This document shows, in pieces, positions 17,030 through 25,925 of a stretch of DNA of 55,117 bases. Made by a program: the position numbers and the translations under genes. This DNA is from an uncultured Lachnospiraceae bacterium (GTDB lineage Bacteria; Bacillota; Clostridia; Lachnospirales; Lachnospiraceae). The notes beneath the pieces were generated by a model. The model saw nothing but the letters and a program-made list of their open reading frames with translations. It had not been told where the DNA came from and ran no database searches. Within the stretch, counting starts at the first letter, position 1. Each line of letters begins with the position of its first letter. The stretch covers positions 52,509 through 107,625 of the forward strand of contig CACYTU010000018.1 in NCBI GenBank assembly GCA_902777355.1, given 5' to 3'.

Positions 17030-17461
17030 ATGTATAGAATAAAGATTGACCGCAGCCGCTGCATCGGATGTCTCACCTGTGTGACCGCCTGCGTGGTCAG
17101 CCATGAGACAGAGAGCGGCGACGCGCGCAACCGTGTTGTCATTGACAGCGAGACCAAGCCGGCCCCGATCTTCTGCCGGCACTGCAACCATCCCGAATGC
17201 GTTTATACCTGCATGACCGGCGCCATGAAAAAGGATCCCGAGACGGGCTTTGTCACATATGACAAAGAGCAGTGCGCCAGCTGCTACATGTGCGTCATGT
17301 CATGTCCCTTCGGCATCCTGAAACCCGACAGCATCCACTTCCGTGAGATCATGAAATGCAATATGTGTGTCCACAGAAGTGAAGACGGTAAGACGCCCAA
17401 TCCTATGTGTGTGGAGAAATGTCCGATGCATGCGATCACCCTTGAGGAAGTGAAGGAATAA
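17030..17461 (+). CDS. 4Fe-4S dicluster-type electron transfer protein
   Basis: The 143-residue ferredoxin-like protein has four Cys groups: CIGCLTCVTAC, CRHCNHPECVYTC, CASCYMCVMSCPFG and CNMC...CVEKCP. This matches the HycB/CooF/NarH-like fold that holds up to four clusters. It presumably relays electrons to the molybdopterin subunit immediately upstream. The start at ATG 17030 follows GAGAGGAGG and lies 18 bp past the upstream stop, indicating one operon. Confidence 0.87.
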   Translation: MYRIKIDRSRCIGCLTCVTACVVSHETESGDARNRVVIDSETKPAPIFCRHCNHPECVYTCMTGAMKKDPETGFVTYDKEQCASCYMCVMSCPFGILKPDSIHFREIMKCNMCVHRSEDGKTPNPMCVEKCPMHAITLEEVKE

Positions 17462-17638
17462 GGAGAAGGCAGGGGGACAGCACCGGAGATCTATTTTACC
17501 GGATCTGATTCTGATCCGGACACTTTTCCGGCAGACTCTGTTTTGAATGGCGGAGAGTTTTCATCCTGAACAGATCCGCGTATTTCTGTCACCGGTTCCT
17601 GCCCATACCTCACACTTCTGTCAGTGAAAGGAGAATAT

Positions 17639-18845
17639 ATGAAAAAATATGTTGTGCTCGGATCCTCCGCCGCGGGCGTCAACGGGATCCGTGAGCTGCG
17701 CAAATACGATAAAGAAGCCGAAATCGTCCTGATCTCTAAGGACAAAGATATTTATTAAGAGAAGCCTGGAGCGGCTCCGCTTTGTCGAGAAGGATTTCGA
17801 GACGCTCTACAGGGTAAACTGGAAAAAGGGCATCGAGGTGACCGGCCTGGACCGCGCCGCAAAGGAAGTCATTCTGGACGACGGCAGCAGGGAGAGCTAT
17901 GACAAGCTCCTGATCGCCACCGGCTCCCACACCTTCTTCCCGCCGATCAAAAACATGGCGGGTTCCCCCAATATGATCGGTTTCCGCAACATCGACGATA
18001 TTGAAGTCCTCAAAGAGGTCGCGAAGACCAAAAAGAACATCGTAGTCCTGGGTTCAGGCCTGGTCGGGATCGACTGTGCCACCGGCTTCCTTGAGCTTGG
18101 CGTCAAAGTCGTCCTCTGTGATTTCGCAGGCTGGCTGCTCAACAAACAGCTGGATCCGGAAGCTGCCAAAGCCTATATCGATGCCTTTGCGGCACGCGGC
18201 GTGGAACAGCACTACGGCGTCGGCGTCAATGAAGTGCAGATCAATGACGATCACGAGATCACCGCTGTCGTTCTCAGCGACGGCACCGTGATCCCCTGCG
18301 ATTTCTTCGTCGTCACTGCGGGTGTGCGCTCCAATGTCGAATTCCTGCAGGATTCCGGCCTCGAGCTGTCCCGGACAGGTCTTGTCTATGATGAGACGGG
18401 CAAAACCAATGACCCTGATATTTACGGCGCCGGCGACGTCTCCGGCCTGAGCCCCATCTGGCCTGTCGCCGTCAAGGAAGGAATGATCGCGGCTGCCAAT
18501 ATGGCGGGCGTCAAAGAGAAGATGACGGACTTCTTTGCCAGCAAGTCCACCATGCGCTTCCTTGACATTTCCACCATGTCCCTGGGCAATGTCAACCCCG
18601 ATCCTGCGGATGAGTCCATCAAGGTCGAAACCTACCGCAAGGGAGATGTCTACAAGAAGATCGTGCACAAAGACGGAAAGATCATCGGCGCACTGCTTCA
18701 GGGAGATCTTGCCTACGGCGGTGTTCTGCAGCAGATGATCGCCCGCCAGATTGATGTGCGCAAGGTCAAAAAGCCTCTGTTTGATATAGACTACTCCGAT
18801 TTCTTCCATATCCGCGACAACTCTTACGAGTTCTACTACGATTGA
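17639..18845 (+). pseudogene. FAD/NAD(P)-dependent pyridine nucleotide-disulfide oxidoreductase, frameshifted
   Basis: A good ribosome binding site (AAAGGAG) and ATG 17639 open a reading frame that gives the FAD-binding N-terminus (MKKYVVLGSSAAGVNGIREL...SKDKDIY) but stops at TAA 17756. The rest continues in another frame from about 17757 (SLERLRFVEKDF...) through the NAD-binding fold (NIVVLGSGLVGIDCATGFLE) and the second FAD motif (DIYGAGDVSG) to 18845. Family members normally have roughly a dozen extra residues after the IY position, so a small out-of-phase deletion is likely. If the assembly is right, the gene is broken, unless the GTG at 17838 restarts translation of a protein without its FAD-binding N-terminus. 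Its place in the operon suggests it was the NAD(P)H-linked electron donor. Confidence 0.8.
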
Positions 18846-18884
18846 CGCTTGAAAAAACTTTACTGCGGTTCACAGTACCGCAAA

Positions 18885-18970
18885 ACCAAAAATGCAATGT
18901 CAGTAAAAATGCAATGTCAGTAACAATACAAAGTCAATAACAATACAAAGTCAGTAAAAAATACAATGTC
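18885..18970 (+). repeat. Short tandem repeat before the TDT-type gene
   Basis: Five to six degenerate copies of a unit of about 17 bp, core AATACAATGTCAGTAA, fill the spacer between the oxidoreductase and the membrane-protein gene. I see no coding sense in it. Confidence 0.75.
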
Positions 18971-19097
18971 TGCATTGCAAAAAAAACAAAAACATAAGGG
19001 GATGTTGAGCGGCTGCAAGGGAGGATCGGCCTATAAGGAAATTCTCCCTGCCCGCTCATATACAAAGCGCTGCGGCGCTTTTGAAAGGGTTAAACGT

Positions 19098-20045
19098 ATG
19101 GAAAGATTGGAAAAAATACCTGTACCTGCAGTTGCCACAATGCTGAGTTTCCTGACATTGGGCAATGTCTACGGCGGTCTTGGTTTTGTCTGGCTGCGCT
19201 GGCTCATTATGGCCATCGGAACCGTTTTTATCATCTGCTACATCCTCAAAATCGCCCTCTACTCCGGAACATGCATCAAGGAGTATGACCAGACGATTCC
19301 CTCCAGCCTATACGGAGCCTTCTGTATGGTACTCATGGTTCTGGGCAGTTTTTATAATGAAATGGGATTCGGCTTCGGCCGTATCATCTGGTTTATCGCT
19401 GTTGCCATTCACTGTGTGCACATCATTGTATTCACCATCAAGCACACTTTCGGCAAAATCATCTCGAAAAAGGATTTTATCAACATGATGCCCAGCTGGT
19501 TCGTCACCTACAACGGCTGGATGGTCGCCTGCGTCACCGGCGGTAAAATGAACGCCGCTCCCATTCTCAAGGTGATCACCATCTACGGCTGCATCATCTA
19601 CCTGGTACTGCTTCCCTTTATGCTCTGGCGCCTCATGAAGGTGGAGATCAAAAATGCCGCTTATCACACCATGGCTGTTCTGCTGGCGCCCTGCAGTCTC
19701 TGCGTCGTCAGCCTGATCAATGTCTACGGCACGCCCAACAAGGCCCTGCTGACACTCATGTATGTGTGTGTGCTTGCATCGCTTCTCTTTATCATCATCA
19801 AACTCCCGGATTTCTTCTCCTTCCAGTTCTATCCGGGATTTGCCGGCCTGACCTTCCCTATGGCCATCGGCGTAGTCGCCTCCCAGAAGATGGCGGGTTA
19901 CCTGAATGACGTGGCAGGAAATGCGGCGCTCGGCAATGCCGTGACTCAGCTGGTCGGTCTTCAGATTTTCCTGACTACTATGCTGGTCGGTTATGTCGTC
20001 TTGATGTTCACCCGCATGCTCCTGAAGAAGCAGCCCCGCGGCTGA
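19098..20045 (+). CDS. TDT/TehA/SLAC1-like integral membrane protein
   Basis: The 315-residue protein has about ten hydrophobic helices and begins MERLEKIPVPAVATMLSFLTLGN, which resembles the first helix of tellurite-resistance/dicarboxylate transporter (TDT) proteins. That family includes TehA, plant SLAC1 anion channels and fungal SSU1 sulfite efflux pumps. ATG 19098 is chosen because the conserved N-terminus starts there and GAAAGGG precedes it; 44 extra in-frame codons upstream look non-coding. Lying inside a reductase operon next to asrABC, an anion (sulfite, nitrite or nitrate) channel role is plausible. The family call is by eye, and the substrate is inference. Confidence 0.7.
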   Translation: MERLEKIPVPAVATMLSFLTLGNVYGGLGFVWLRWLIMAIGTVFIICYILKIALYSGTCIKEYDQTIPSSLYGAFCMVLMVLGSFYNEMGFGFGRIIWFIAVAIHCVHIIVFTIKHTFGKIISKKDFINMMPSWFVTYNGWMVACVTGGKMNAAPILKVITIYGCIIYLVLLPFMLWRLMKVEIKNAAYHTMAVLLAPCSLCVVSLINVYGTPNKALLTLMYVCVLASLLFIIIKLPDFFSFQFYPGFAGLTFPMAIGVVASQKMAGYLNDVAGNAALGNAVTQLVGLQIFLTTMLVGYVVLMFTRMLLKKQPRG

Positions 20046-20157
20046 TGGGAGCCGTCGGCGGACGACAGACCGGAACTATCCAATCGAAGGGGTCCCTGCG
20101 GGATTTCTTCCAAACGCCGGGGCGCCTAAGCGCGCACCAGAAATGGAGGTACTGAAA

Positions 20158-21186
20158 GTGGGTTATATTTTGACAAAAGAGGGCTTTGACCGGGTCCTGT
20201 CCGAGCTTGGAAAAAAATACAGGCTCTACGCTCCCGTGCGCAAAGTCGGCGAGGGGAGATTTACCGACACGGATGTCGTACGCTACGACTTCGTAAAGTC
20301 CGTCGATGAGATCGAACTGGGACAGAAGTCGGACTATGCATTCAAAGAGATCCTGACCCCGCTCTCCGAGACACTCTTTTTCTTTACAGAGAATGAGGTC
20401 AAGACAGCGGACCGCGATCCCGGCGAAGCGATCATCTTCCTCAAAAGCTGCGACATGCACGCCGTGAAGCGCCTCGACCAGATTTATCTTGACAACAAGT
20501 TCGCGGATCCTTTCTACAAAGAAATCCGCGACCGCGTCCATTTTGTCCTTCTGGGATGTCCCAAGTCCGGCGCTGACTGCTTCTGCGTGGATATGGGCAC
20601 AAACCGGACGACCGAAGGCTACCTCTTCTCCCTGGACAAGACCGGGGACGGATTCAAATGCAATGTCCTTGACAGCTCCCTGGACGGAATTTTCTCCGCC
20701 AACAGCCAGGCTCAGCAGGATGTAGAGCCCGAATATGTGACTGAAAATCAGACCCGCGTCACAATTCCGGATCAGATCCCCAACAGTATTTACAAGAATG
20801 CCGTCTGGGACGAGTACAGTGCTCGCTGCATAGGCTGCGGCCGCTGCAACTTCGCATGTCCCACCTGCACCTGCTACACCATGCAGGACGTCTTCTATAC
20901 GGACAACGGCAAGGTCGGCGAGCGCCGCAGAGTCGGAGCCTCCTGTATGGTCGACGGCTATACCAACGTCGCCGGCGGCGGCCAGTACAGACGCTCAAAG
21001 GGCGAGCGCATGCGCTTTAAGGTTCTGCACAAGATCTACGACTTCAAAAAACGCTTCGGCTATCAGATGTGCGTAGGCTGCGGACGCTGCGACGCGATCT
21101 GCCCTGAGTACATTTCCTTCTCCGCCTGCATCAACAAGGTCAACAAGGCCGTGCAGGAAGAGGCAGCAGCAAAGGAGGTGAAATAA
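20158..21186 (+). CDS. asrA: Anaerobic sulfite reductase subunit A
   Basis: AsrA is the ferredoxin-like electron-input subunit of the cytoplasmic AsrABC complex that reduces sulfite to sulfide. The 342-residue protein carries two C-terminal 4Fe-4S motifs, CIGCGRCNFACPTC and CVGCGRCDAICP, and a central conserved stretch with IFLKSCDMHAVKRLDQIYLD. The start is decided by the ribosome binding site: GGAGG at 20145-20149 is placed for GTG 20158 (MGYILTKEGFDRVL...). The ATG at 20143 would use the Shine-Dalgarno as codons. The stop overlaps the asrB start (TAATG). Confidence 0.92.
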   Translation: MGYILTKEGFDRVLSELGKKYRLYAPVRKVGEGRFTDTDVVRYDFVKSVDEIELGQKSDYAFKEILTPLSETLFFFTENEVKTADRDPGEAIIFLKSCDMHAVKRLDQIYLDNKFADPFYKEIRDRVHFVLLGCPKSGADCFCVDMGTNRTTEGYLFSLDKTGDGFKCNVLDSSLDGIFSANSQAQQDVEPEYVTENQTRVTIPDQIPNSIYKNAVWDEYSARCIGCGRCNFACPTCTCYTMQDVFYTDNGKVGERRRVGASCMVDGYTNVAGGGQYRRSKGERMRFKVLHKIYDFKKRFGYQMCVGCGRCDAICPEYISFSACINKVNKAVQEEAAAKEVK

Positions 21187-22004
21187 TGGGAGCAGCGAAT
21201 GTGTCCATGAACATGCAGGATAACCCCTACGTGCCTTTTCCCTCCAAGATTCTGGAAGTGATCCGGCACACACAGAAAGAGTACACCTTCCGCATGGAGT
21301 TTGTCGGCGATGTAAAGCCCGGCCAGTTCTTTGAAGTCTCCATGCCCAAATACGGCGAAGCCCCGATCTCTGTCAGCGGTATCGGAGAGAACTTCGTTGA
21401 TCTCACCATCCGCAAAGTGGGACGCGTCACCGGTGAAGTGTTTGAAAAATATGAGGGGCAGAGCCTTCTCATGCGCGGCCCCTACGGCAACGGATTTGAT
21501 GTCTCCCTGTACGAGGACGGTGAAGTCATCGTCGTCGCCGGCGGCACGGGCGTATCCCCTGTCCGCGGCGTCATCGAGGCGCTTTCCCTGACTAAGGACG
21601 CCAAAGACAAGCACGTCATCGTCGGCTTCAAGAGCCCCGACGATATGCTGTTCAGAAGCGACCTCAAGAACTGGGCGGACAGGCTGGACCTGATCCTCAC
21701 GGTTGACGGAGCACCCGAAGGCTATGAGGGCAACATCGGTCTTGTCACCAAGTTCATCCCCGAAGTGCCGATCCGCGATGTCGAAAAAGCACAGGCAGTC
21801 GTTGTAGGCCCTCCGCCTATGATGCGTTTCTCCGTCATGGGCCTTCTCCAGAAGGGCTTCAAAGAAGAAAACATCTGGGTCTCCCAGGAGCGCAAAATGT
21901 GCTGCGGCCTGGGCAAATGCGGACACTGCCGCATAGGAGAAAAATACGTCTGCCTCGACGGCCCTGTCTTTAACTACACCGTCAGCAAGGACATGATCGA
22001 CTAA
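21186..22004 (+). CDS. asrB: Anaerobic sulfite reductase subunit B
   Basis: AsrB is the flavin- and NAD(P)H-binding subunit, related to ferredoxin-NADP reductase and dihydroorotate dehydrogenase PyrK. The 272-residue protein shows the FAD-binding barrel (ISVSGIG in place of RxYS), the pyridine-nucleotide fold beginning VIVVAGGTGVSPVRG, and a C-terminal [2Fe-2S] motif CCGLGKCGHCRIGEKYVC. AGGAGGTGA precedes ATG 21186, which overlaps the asrA stop codon by one base, so the two are translationally coupled. Confidence 0.93.
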   Translation: MGAANVSMNMQDNPYVPFPSKILEVIRHTQKEYTFRMEFVGDVKPGQFFEVSMPKYGEAPISVSGIGENFVDLTIRKVGRVTGEVFEKYEGQSLLMRGPYGNGFDVSLYEDGEVIVVAGGTGVSPVRGVIEALSLTKDAKDKHVIVGFKSPDDMLFRSDLKNWADRLDLILTVDGAPEGYEGNIGLVTKFIPEVPIRDVEKAQAVVVGPPPMMRFSVMGLLQKGFKEENIWVSQERKMCCGLGKCGHCRIGEKYVCLDGPVFNYTVSKDMID

Positions 22005-22149
22005 ACGCCGCGAAGCCTGCAGTATAATCCCGGGGATATCCGCAGGAAACCCCTGATACAGCACCTGTCTTTTCAGGCGCCGCCTGTACAGGAAAGTGGC
22101 TGCCCGGCAGGCCCCTGCTGCAGACTGACCGTCATGGAGGAAATAACAT

Positions 22150-23040
22150 ATGGGTATGGATATAAATTTAAAAAAGCTTAAAAAGAATGCGTTTCGCTAC
22201 TCCAAGGTGAGAGGCGAGACCGCCTCCCGTGTTCGTATTCCCGGCGCCGGCATCAAGATGGAAGATATGGACGCCGTCAACAAAGAGCTTCAGCTCATTA
22301 TTGACGATTCCGGCGTCAACCAGGAAGAGTTTGAGGGCGGCTATCCCGCGGCGGGTACCAGAAATGTCGTGGCCTGCCCTGGCAAACGCCTCTGTCCTTT
22401 CGGCTGCTATGACACCACAGATTTCGCAAGGAAGATGGATAAACTCATCTTCCCCAACAACCTGCACATGAAAGTCGCCTTCACCGGCTGCTCCAATGAC
22501 TGCGGCAAAGTCCGTATGAATGACTTCGGCATCATCGGCATGACCGAGCCCCAGTACGACCCCGACCGCTGCGTGGGCTGCGAACAGTGCGTCAAATACT
22601 GCAACAAGCGGTCTGTCGGAGCCCTCAAGGTCGTCAACGGCAAGATCGAGCGCGACACCAATCTCTGCATCGGCTGCGGAGTCTGCGTCACCTACTGCCC
22701 GACCCGCGCATGGACCAGGAGCAAAGAGCACTACTTCCGCCTTGTCATTCTCGGACGCACCGGCAAGCAGAATCCCCGCCTGGCCGAGGACTTCATCAAA
22801 TGGGCTGACGAAGAGAGCATCCTCAAGATCGTCAAGAACTGCTACGCTTTCGCGGAAGAATACATCGACAAAGAAGCCATCGAAGGCAAGGAACACATCG
22901 GCTACATCTGCGACCGCGCCGGCTTTGAGACCTTCTGCAAGTATGTCATGGAAGGAGTTGAACTTCCCGACAAAGCCGAAGTCGCCACCCGCGTCTACTG
23001 GGGAGGCAAGAGATATGACAGGAGCAACAACCTGAAGTGA
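22150..23040 (+). CDS. asrC: Anaerobic sulfite reductase subunit C (siroheme subunit)
   Basis: AsrC carries the siroheme-[4Fe-4S] active site. In the 296-residue protein the coupled-cluster cysteines appear as ACPGKRLCPFGC and TGCSNDCGK. Two ferredoxin motifs follow (CVGCEQCVKYCNK and CIGCGVCVTYCPTRA), typical of AsrC rather than dissimilatory DsrAB. GGAGG precedes ATG 22150. The gap of 145 bp after asrB has no terminator. Siroheme synthesis genes are not in the window. The 3' end (CCTGAAGTGATCTTAAGACC) is copied in degenerate form downstream of the stop. Confidence 0.93.
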   Translation: MGMDINLKKLKKNAFRYSKVRGETASRVRIPGAGIKMEDMDAVNKELQLIIDDSGVNQEEFEGGYPAAGTRNVVACPGKRLCPFGCYDTTDFARKMDKLIFPNNLHMKVAFTGCSNDCGKVRMNDFGIIGMTEPQYDPDRCVGCEQCVKYCNKRSVGALKVVNGKIERDTNLCIGCGVCVTYCPTRAWTRSKEHYFRLVILGRTGKQNPRLAEDFIKWADEESILKIVKNCYAFAEEYIDKEAIEGKEHIGYICDRAGFETFCKYVMEGVELPDKAEVATRVYWGGKRYDRSNNLK

Positions 23041-23128
23041 TCTTAAGACCGGTAAAATTTCAGGATTTGAAATATTATAGGACCTGAAATAGTACTAGCC
23101 TGAAATAATCTTAAGACCTGAAATAATT
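23029..23128 (+). repeat. Degenerate duplication of the asrC 3' end
   Basis: CCTGAAGTGATCTTAAGACC at the asrC end (with the stop) recurs as CCTGAAATAATCTTAAGACC about 65 bp later. Partial copies of CCTGAAATA lie between and after. Confidence 0.7.
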
Positions 23129-23222
23129 GCAAGAACAGGGCAGAGACCGCCCTTCCGGCCTCTGCCCTCGCAGGCCTGTGTCCTCCGCAAAACAAAAGAT
23201 AATACACAGGCAGTTCTATAAG

Positions 23223-23277
23223 TAAAGACCCTGCCGGGGGCCGGCCTGCGCCGGTACCCCGGCAGAGTCTTTGTTTT
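23223..23277 (+). terminator. Intrinsic terminator of the asr operon
   Basis: AAAGACCCTGCCGGGG and CCCCGGCAGAGTCTTT form a long interrupted stem followed by GTTTTTG. This closes the reductase operon at its 3' end. Confidence 0.85.
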
Positions 23278-23327
23278 TGACATATTTCCGACTATTCATA
23301 TAATGAAGATATCGGAGATTTTCCTCT

Positions 23328-23500
23328 TTTTTTTCAAAAGAGCTGAAAACTATTTTCATAAGAGCTGAGAACTATTTTTCAAAAGAGCTGAAAACTATTA
23401 TTCATAAGAACTGAAAACTGTTTTCATAAGAGCTGAATTCTTTTTCGCAAGAGTTAAAAAAATGCGTAAGAATTAAAATAATTACATAAGAGTCAAAAAA
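23328..23500 (+). repeat. Tandem repeat upstream of the radical SAM gene
   Basis: About eight degenerate units of 20-24 bp with the core TTTTCATAAGAGCTGAAAACTA lie before the radical SAM start. Together with the asrC-end repeats and the terminator they fill the 570-bp spacer; no gene is seen in it. Confidence 0.8.
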
Positions 23501-23610
23501 TGCTGCCATCCGATGTGTCTGTGCCTGCCCTTGAATCAACAACAGGCAATCGGCAAAGAAGAGGGCAGGCATCTGATGGGATTACAGGATCGGGAAAGGA
23601 AAATAAGACA

Positions 23611-24480
23611 GTGAGATATTACGGAATCGTCTACAGGCCGCCCAGTGAGGCGTACAGCCTGATCGTTCAGGTGACACTGGGGTGCAGCCACAACACGTGT
23701 GCCTTCTGTTCCATGTACAAAGAGAAAAATTTCATCATTCGGCAGCTGGGTGACGTGCTGCAGGATTTCGCCGAGTGCCGGCAGATGTACAGTCATGTGG
23801 ACCGCATTTTCCTGGCTGACGGAGACGCCCTGATCTGCAGGACGGATTACCTGCGCAGGATCCTCAGATATATAAAGACCAACTTCCCGGAATGCCGCAG
23901 GGTGACCTGCTATGCCTCGCCGATCAGCCTGCTTCTCAAGTCAGAGGAGGACCTGAAGCTGCTCAGGGAAGAGGGACTCAGTATGGTCTACATGGGATTG
24001 GAGTCCGGCTGTGACGATGTGCTCAGGAGAATGTGCAAAGGACATACATCCGCGGAAATCATCGAGGCAGGCCGTAAGGCCCGCCGCTGCGGGCTTGCCC
24101 TGTCTGTGACGGCCATCTCCGGACTTGGCGGAAAAGAGTGCATCCGTGAGCACGCCATAGATACGGCACGGGCTCTCTCGGCTATGAACCCCGAGTATAT
24201 AGGAGTTCTGACCCTGCTGATCGAACAGGGGACGCCGCTGGAGACCTGGGTGCGGGAGGGAAGCTTTGTCCTTCCCGATCTGCCCGATATTCTGGAGGAG
24301 ACGGAGATCCTTGTGAAAAATATCGATTCCCCCGGCAGTGTTTTCCGTATGAACCACGCATCGAATTATCTGGACCTGAGGGGCACCTTCAATGAGGACC
24401 GGGAAGAGATGCTGGAAAGAATTCATCGTGCCATGGACTCCGGGCGGGGGCTGAGACCGGAATACTATCGCGAGCTCTGA
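23611..24480 (+). CDS. Radical SAM protein of unknown function
   Basis: The 289-residue protein is a radical S-adenosylmethionine enzyme with an Elp3/MiaB-like TIM barrel: QVTLGCSHNTCAFCSMYKEK holds the cluster cysteines with C-x4-C-x2-C spacing, IFLADGDALI follows the second strand, and VYMGLESGCDDVLRRM is the SAM-binding region. Start GTG 23611 is preceded by AAAGGA and matches the compact N-terminus MRYYGIVYRPPSEAYS; the upstream in-frame extension is low-complexity. No substrate-specific domain is visible. It lies 62 bp before the mobBA fusion and may be co-transcribed, but a role in cofactor synthesis is not shown. Confidence 0.8.
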   Translation: MRYYGIVYRPPSEAYSLIVQVTLGCSHNTCAFCSMYKEKNFIIRQLGDVLQDFAECRQMYSHVDRIFLADGDALICRTDYLRRILRYIKTNFPECRRVTCYASPISLLLKSEEDLKLLREEGLSMVYMGLESGCDDVLRRMCKGHTSAEIIEAGRKARRCGLALSVTAISGLGGKECIREHAIDTARALSAMNPEYIGVLTLLIEQGTPLETWVREGSFVLPDLPDILEETEILVKNIDSPGSVFRMNHASNYLDLRGTFNEDREEMLERIHRAMDSGRGLRPEYYREL

Positions 24481-24542
24481 TCGGATGATGTACCCGCGGG
24501 CGTTTATGGCTGGCCGGACCGGAGAACAGGAGACACAGACAG

Positions 24543-25787
24543 ATGACGCGGAAAAAGTATTTTGCTGCAGTCTGCGGTATAAAAAACAGCGGAAAAACCA
24601 CCCTGCTAGAGGGAATCATACGGACCCTGACCGGCAGGGGACTGAGGGTGGCTGTGATCAAACACGACGGCCATGATTTTGAGTGTGATATACCTGGCAC
24701 GGACAGCTGGCGCTTTGTCAAAGCAGGAGCCTGCGGGGTGTCCGTCTATTCAAAAAGCCAGTTTTTTATAAGAAAGATGAGAGAAAACCGCGGACCGGAA
24801 GAGGTATTTCTGCGCTCATTGACCAAGGCCTTTCCTGAAGCGGATGTTCTTCTGATCGAGGGATGTAAGGACTACCCTTTCAGAAAAATTGAAGTGGTCC
24901 GCAGCCCGGTCTCAGATAAGCCTGTTTCCAATCCCGCCGGACTCTTTCTGGTCGTCTCGAATCTGCCGGAGGAAGAGACCGGATTCCGCACCCTGCCCTT
25001 TGAGGAACTGGACAGGATCGCGGACGCCATCCTGGAGACAGAGACCGAAGATATTTTTGAACAGCAGGCTATGGGCACAAGGCTGATTCCTGAGGAAGCG
25101 GTTCCTGAAGAATTGATTCCGGTTGATAAGGAGTTGAAGAAGATCCAAATGCCTGCTCAAAAAGCCCTGGACAGGTCAGCAGACTGCTGTGCTGTACTGC
25201 TCCGGGGAGGCAGGAGCCGGCGGATGGGCATGGACAAGGCTCTGCTTTCCTGGGAGGGGAAGACTTTCCTGCAGACGATAGCAGACCAGATGGATATTTT
25301 TGAAGAAAAGTATCTGTCCGTGGCAGCGGAGCCGGACAAGGCGGCATGCCCGGAAGTCACGCATTTGGACGGGCTTTTGCAAGGGTGGAAGGTTCTGCCC
25401 GACAGGATCCCAAACTGCGGGCCCATGGGAGGAATCTGGACGGCGCTTTCGGCCTGCAGGGCGGAGTGGGCCCTTACTGCTTCCTGTGATATTCCGGCAG
25501 TGAGGCAGAGTTTCTTTTTAAAACTGCTGGACAGCCGTTCGGAAGATGTGGACATAGTCTGTCCGGTCACATCCGACGGAAGAATGCACATGACATGCGC
25601 TCTCTACCGCCGCTCGGCAGCCCCCTTGCTGGAAGCCCGGCTCAGGGAAGGAAATTACCGCATGCGCAGCCTGTTTTCCTGCTGCAGGGTAAAGACGGTT
25701 CCGGTTACGGACCCGGAAGAAGAGCGGATGCTGTCAAACATCAATACGCCGGAGGAACTTGACAGAGTCCGCGGGCGGCATGACTGA
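24543..25787 (+). CDS. Fused MobB-MobA molybdenum cofactor guanylyltransferase
   Basis: The 414-residue protein joins two activities of the last step of bis-MGD synthesis. Residues 1-165 are MobB, a GTP-binding P-loop adapter (CGIKNSGKTTLLEG Walker A; VLLIEGCKDYPFRKIE). After a linker of about 45 residues, MobA begins near residue 213 (CAVLLRGGRSRRMGMDKALL nucleotide-binding loop, GPMGGIWTALSAC, ASCDIPAV with the metal-binding Asp, and SNINTPEEL at the end), which attaches GMP to molybdopterin. It lies next to moeA and a few kilobases from a bis-MGD-dependent enzyme encoded on the same strand. Confidence 0.9.
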   Translation: MTRKKYFAAVCGIKNSGKTTLLEGIIRTLTGRGLRVAVIKHDGHDFECDIPGTDSWRFVKAGACGVSVYSKSQFFIRKMRENRGPEEVFLRSLTKAFPEADVLLIEGCKDYPFRKIEVVRSPVSDKPVSNPAGLFLVVSNLPEEETGFRTLPFEELDRIADAILETETEDIFEQQAMGTRLIPEEAVPEELIPVDKELKKIQMPAQKALDRSADCCAVLLRGGRSRRMGMDKALLSWEGKTFLQTIADQMDIFEEKYLSVAAEPDKAACPEVTHLDGLLQGWKVLPDRIPNCGPMGGIWTALSACRAEWALTASCDIPAVRQSFFLKLLDSRSEDVDIVCPVTSDGRMHMTCALYRRSAAPLLEARLREGNYRMRSLFSCCRVKTVPVTDPEEERMLSNINTPEELDRVRGRHD

Positions 25788-25925
25788 CCGAATTTGCCAT
25801 TAACTGCCTTTATGGCAGAGGCAGGCCGGACAGGATGGTTACTGCGTCCGCGCACGCCCCTCAAAAAGGATATTTGGAACATAGAAACTAAGTAAGGCAG
25901 GTGCCCGGCGCGGAGAGGAAAGAAG

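Noticed and set aside
21063-22064. Minus-strand ORF of 333 codons across asrA and asrB
   Set aside because: Shadow of the asrAB coding sequence; no motifs.
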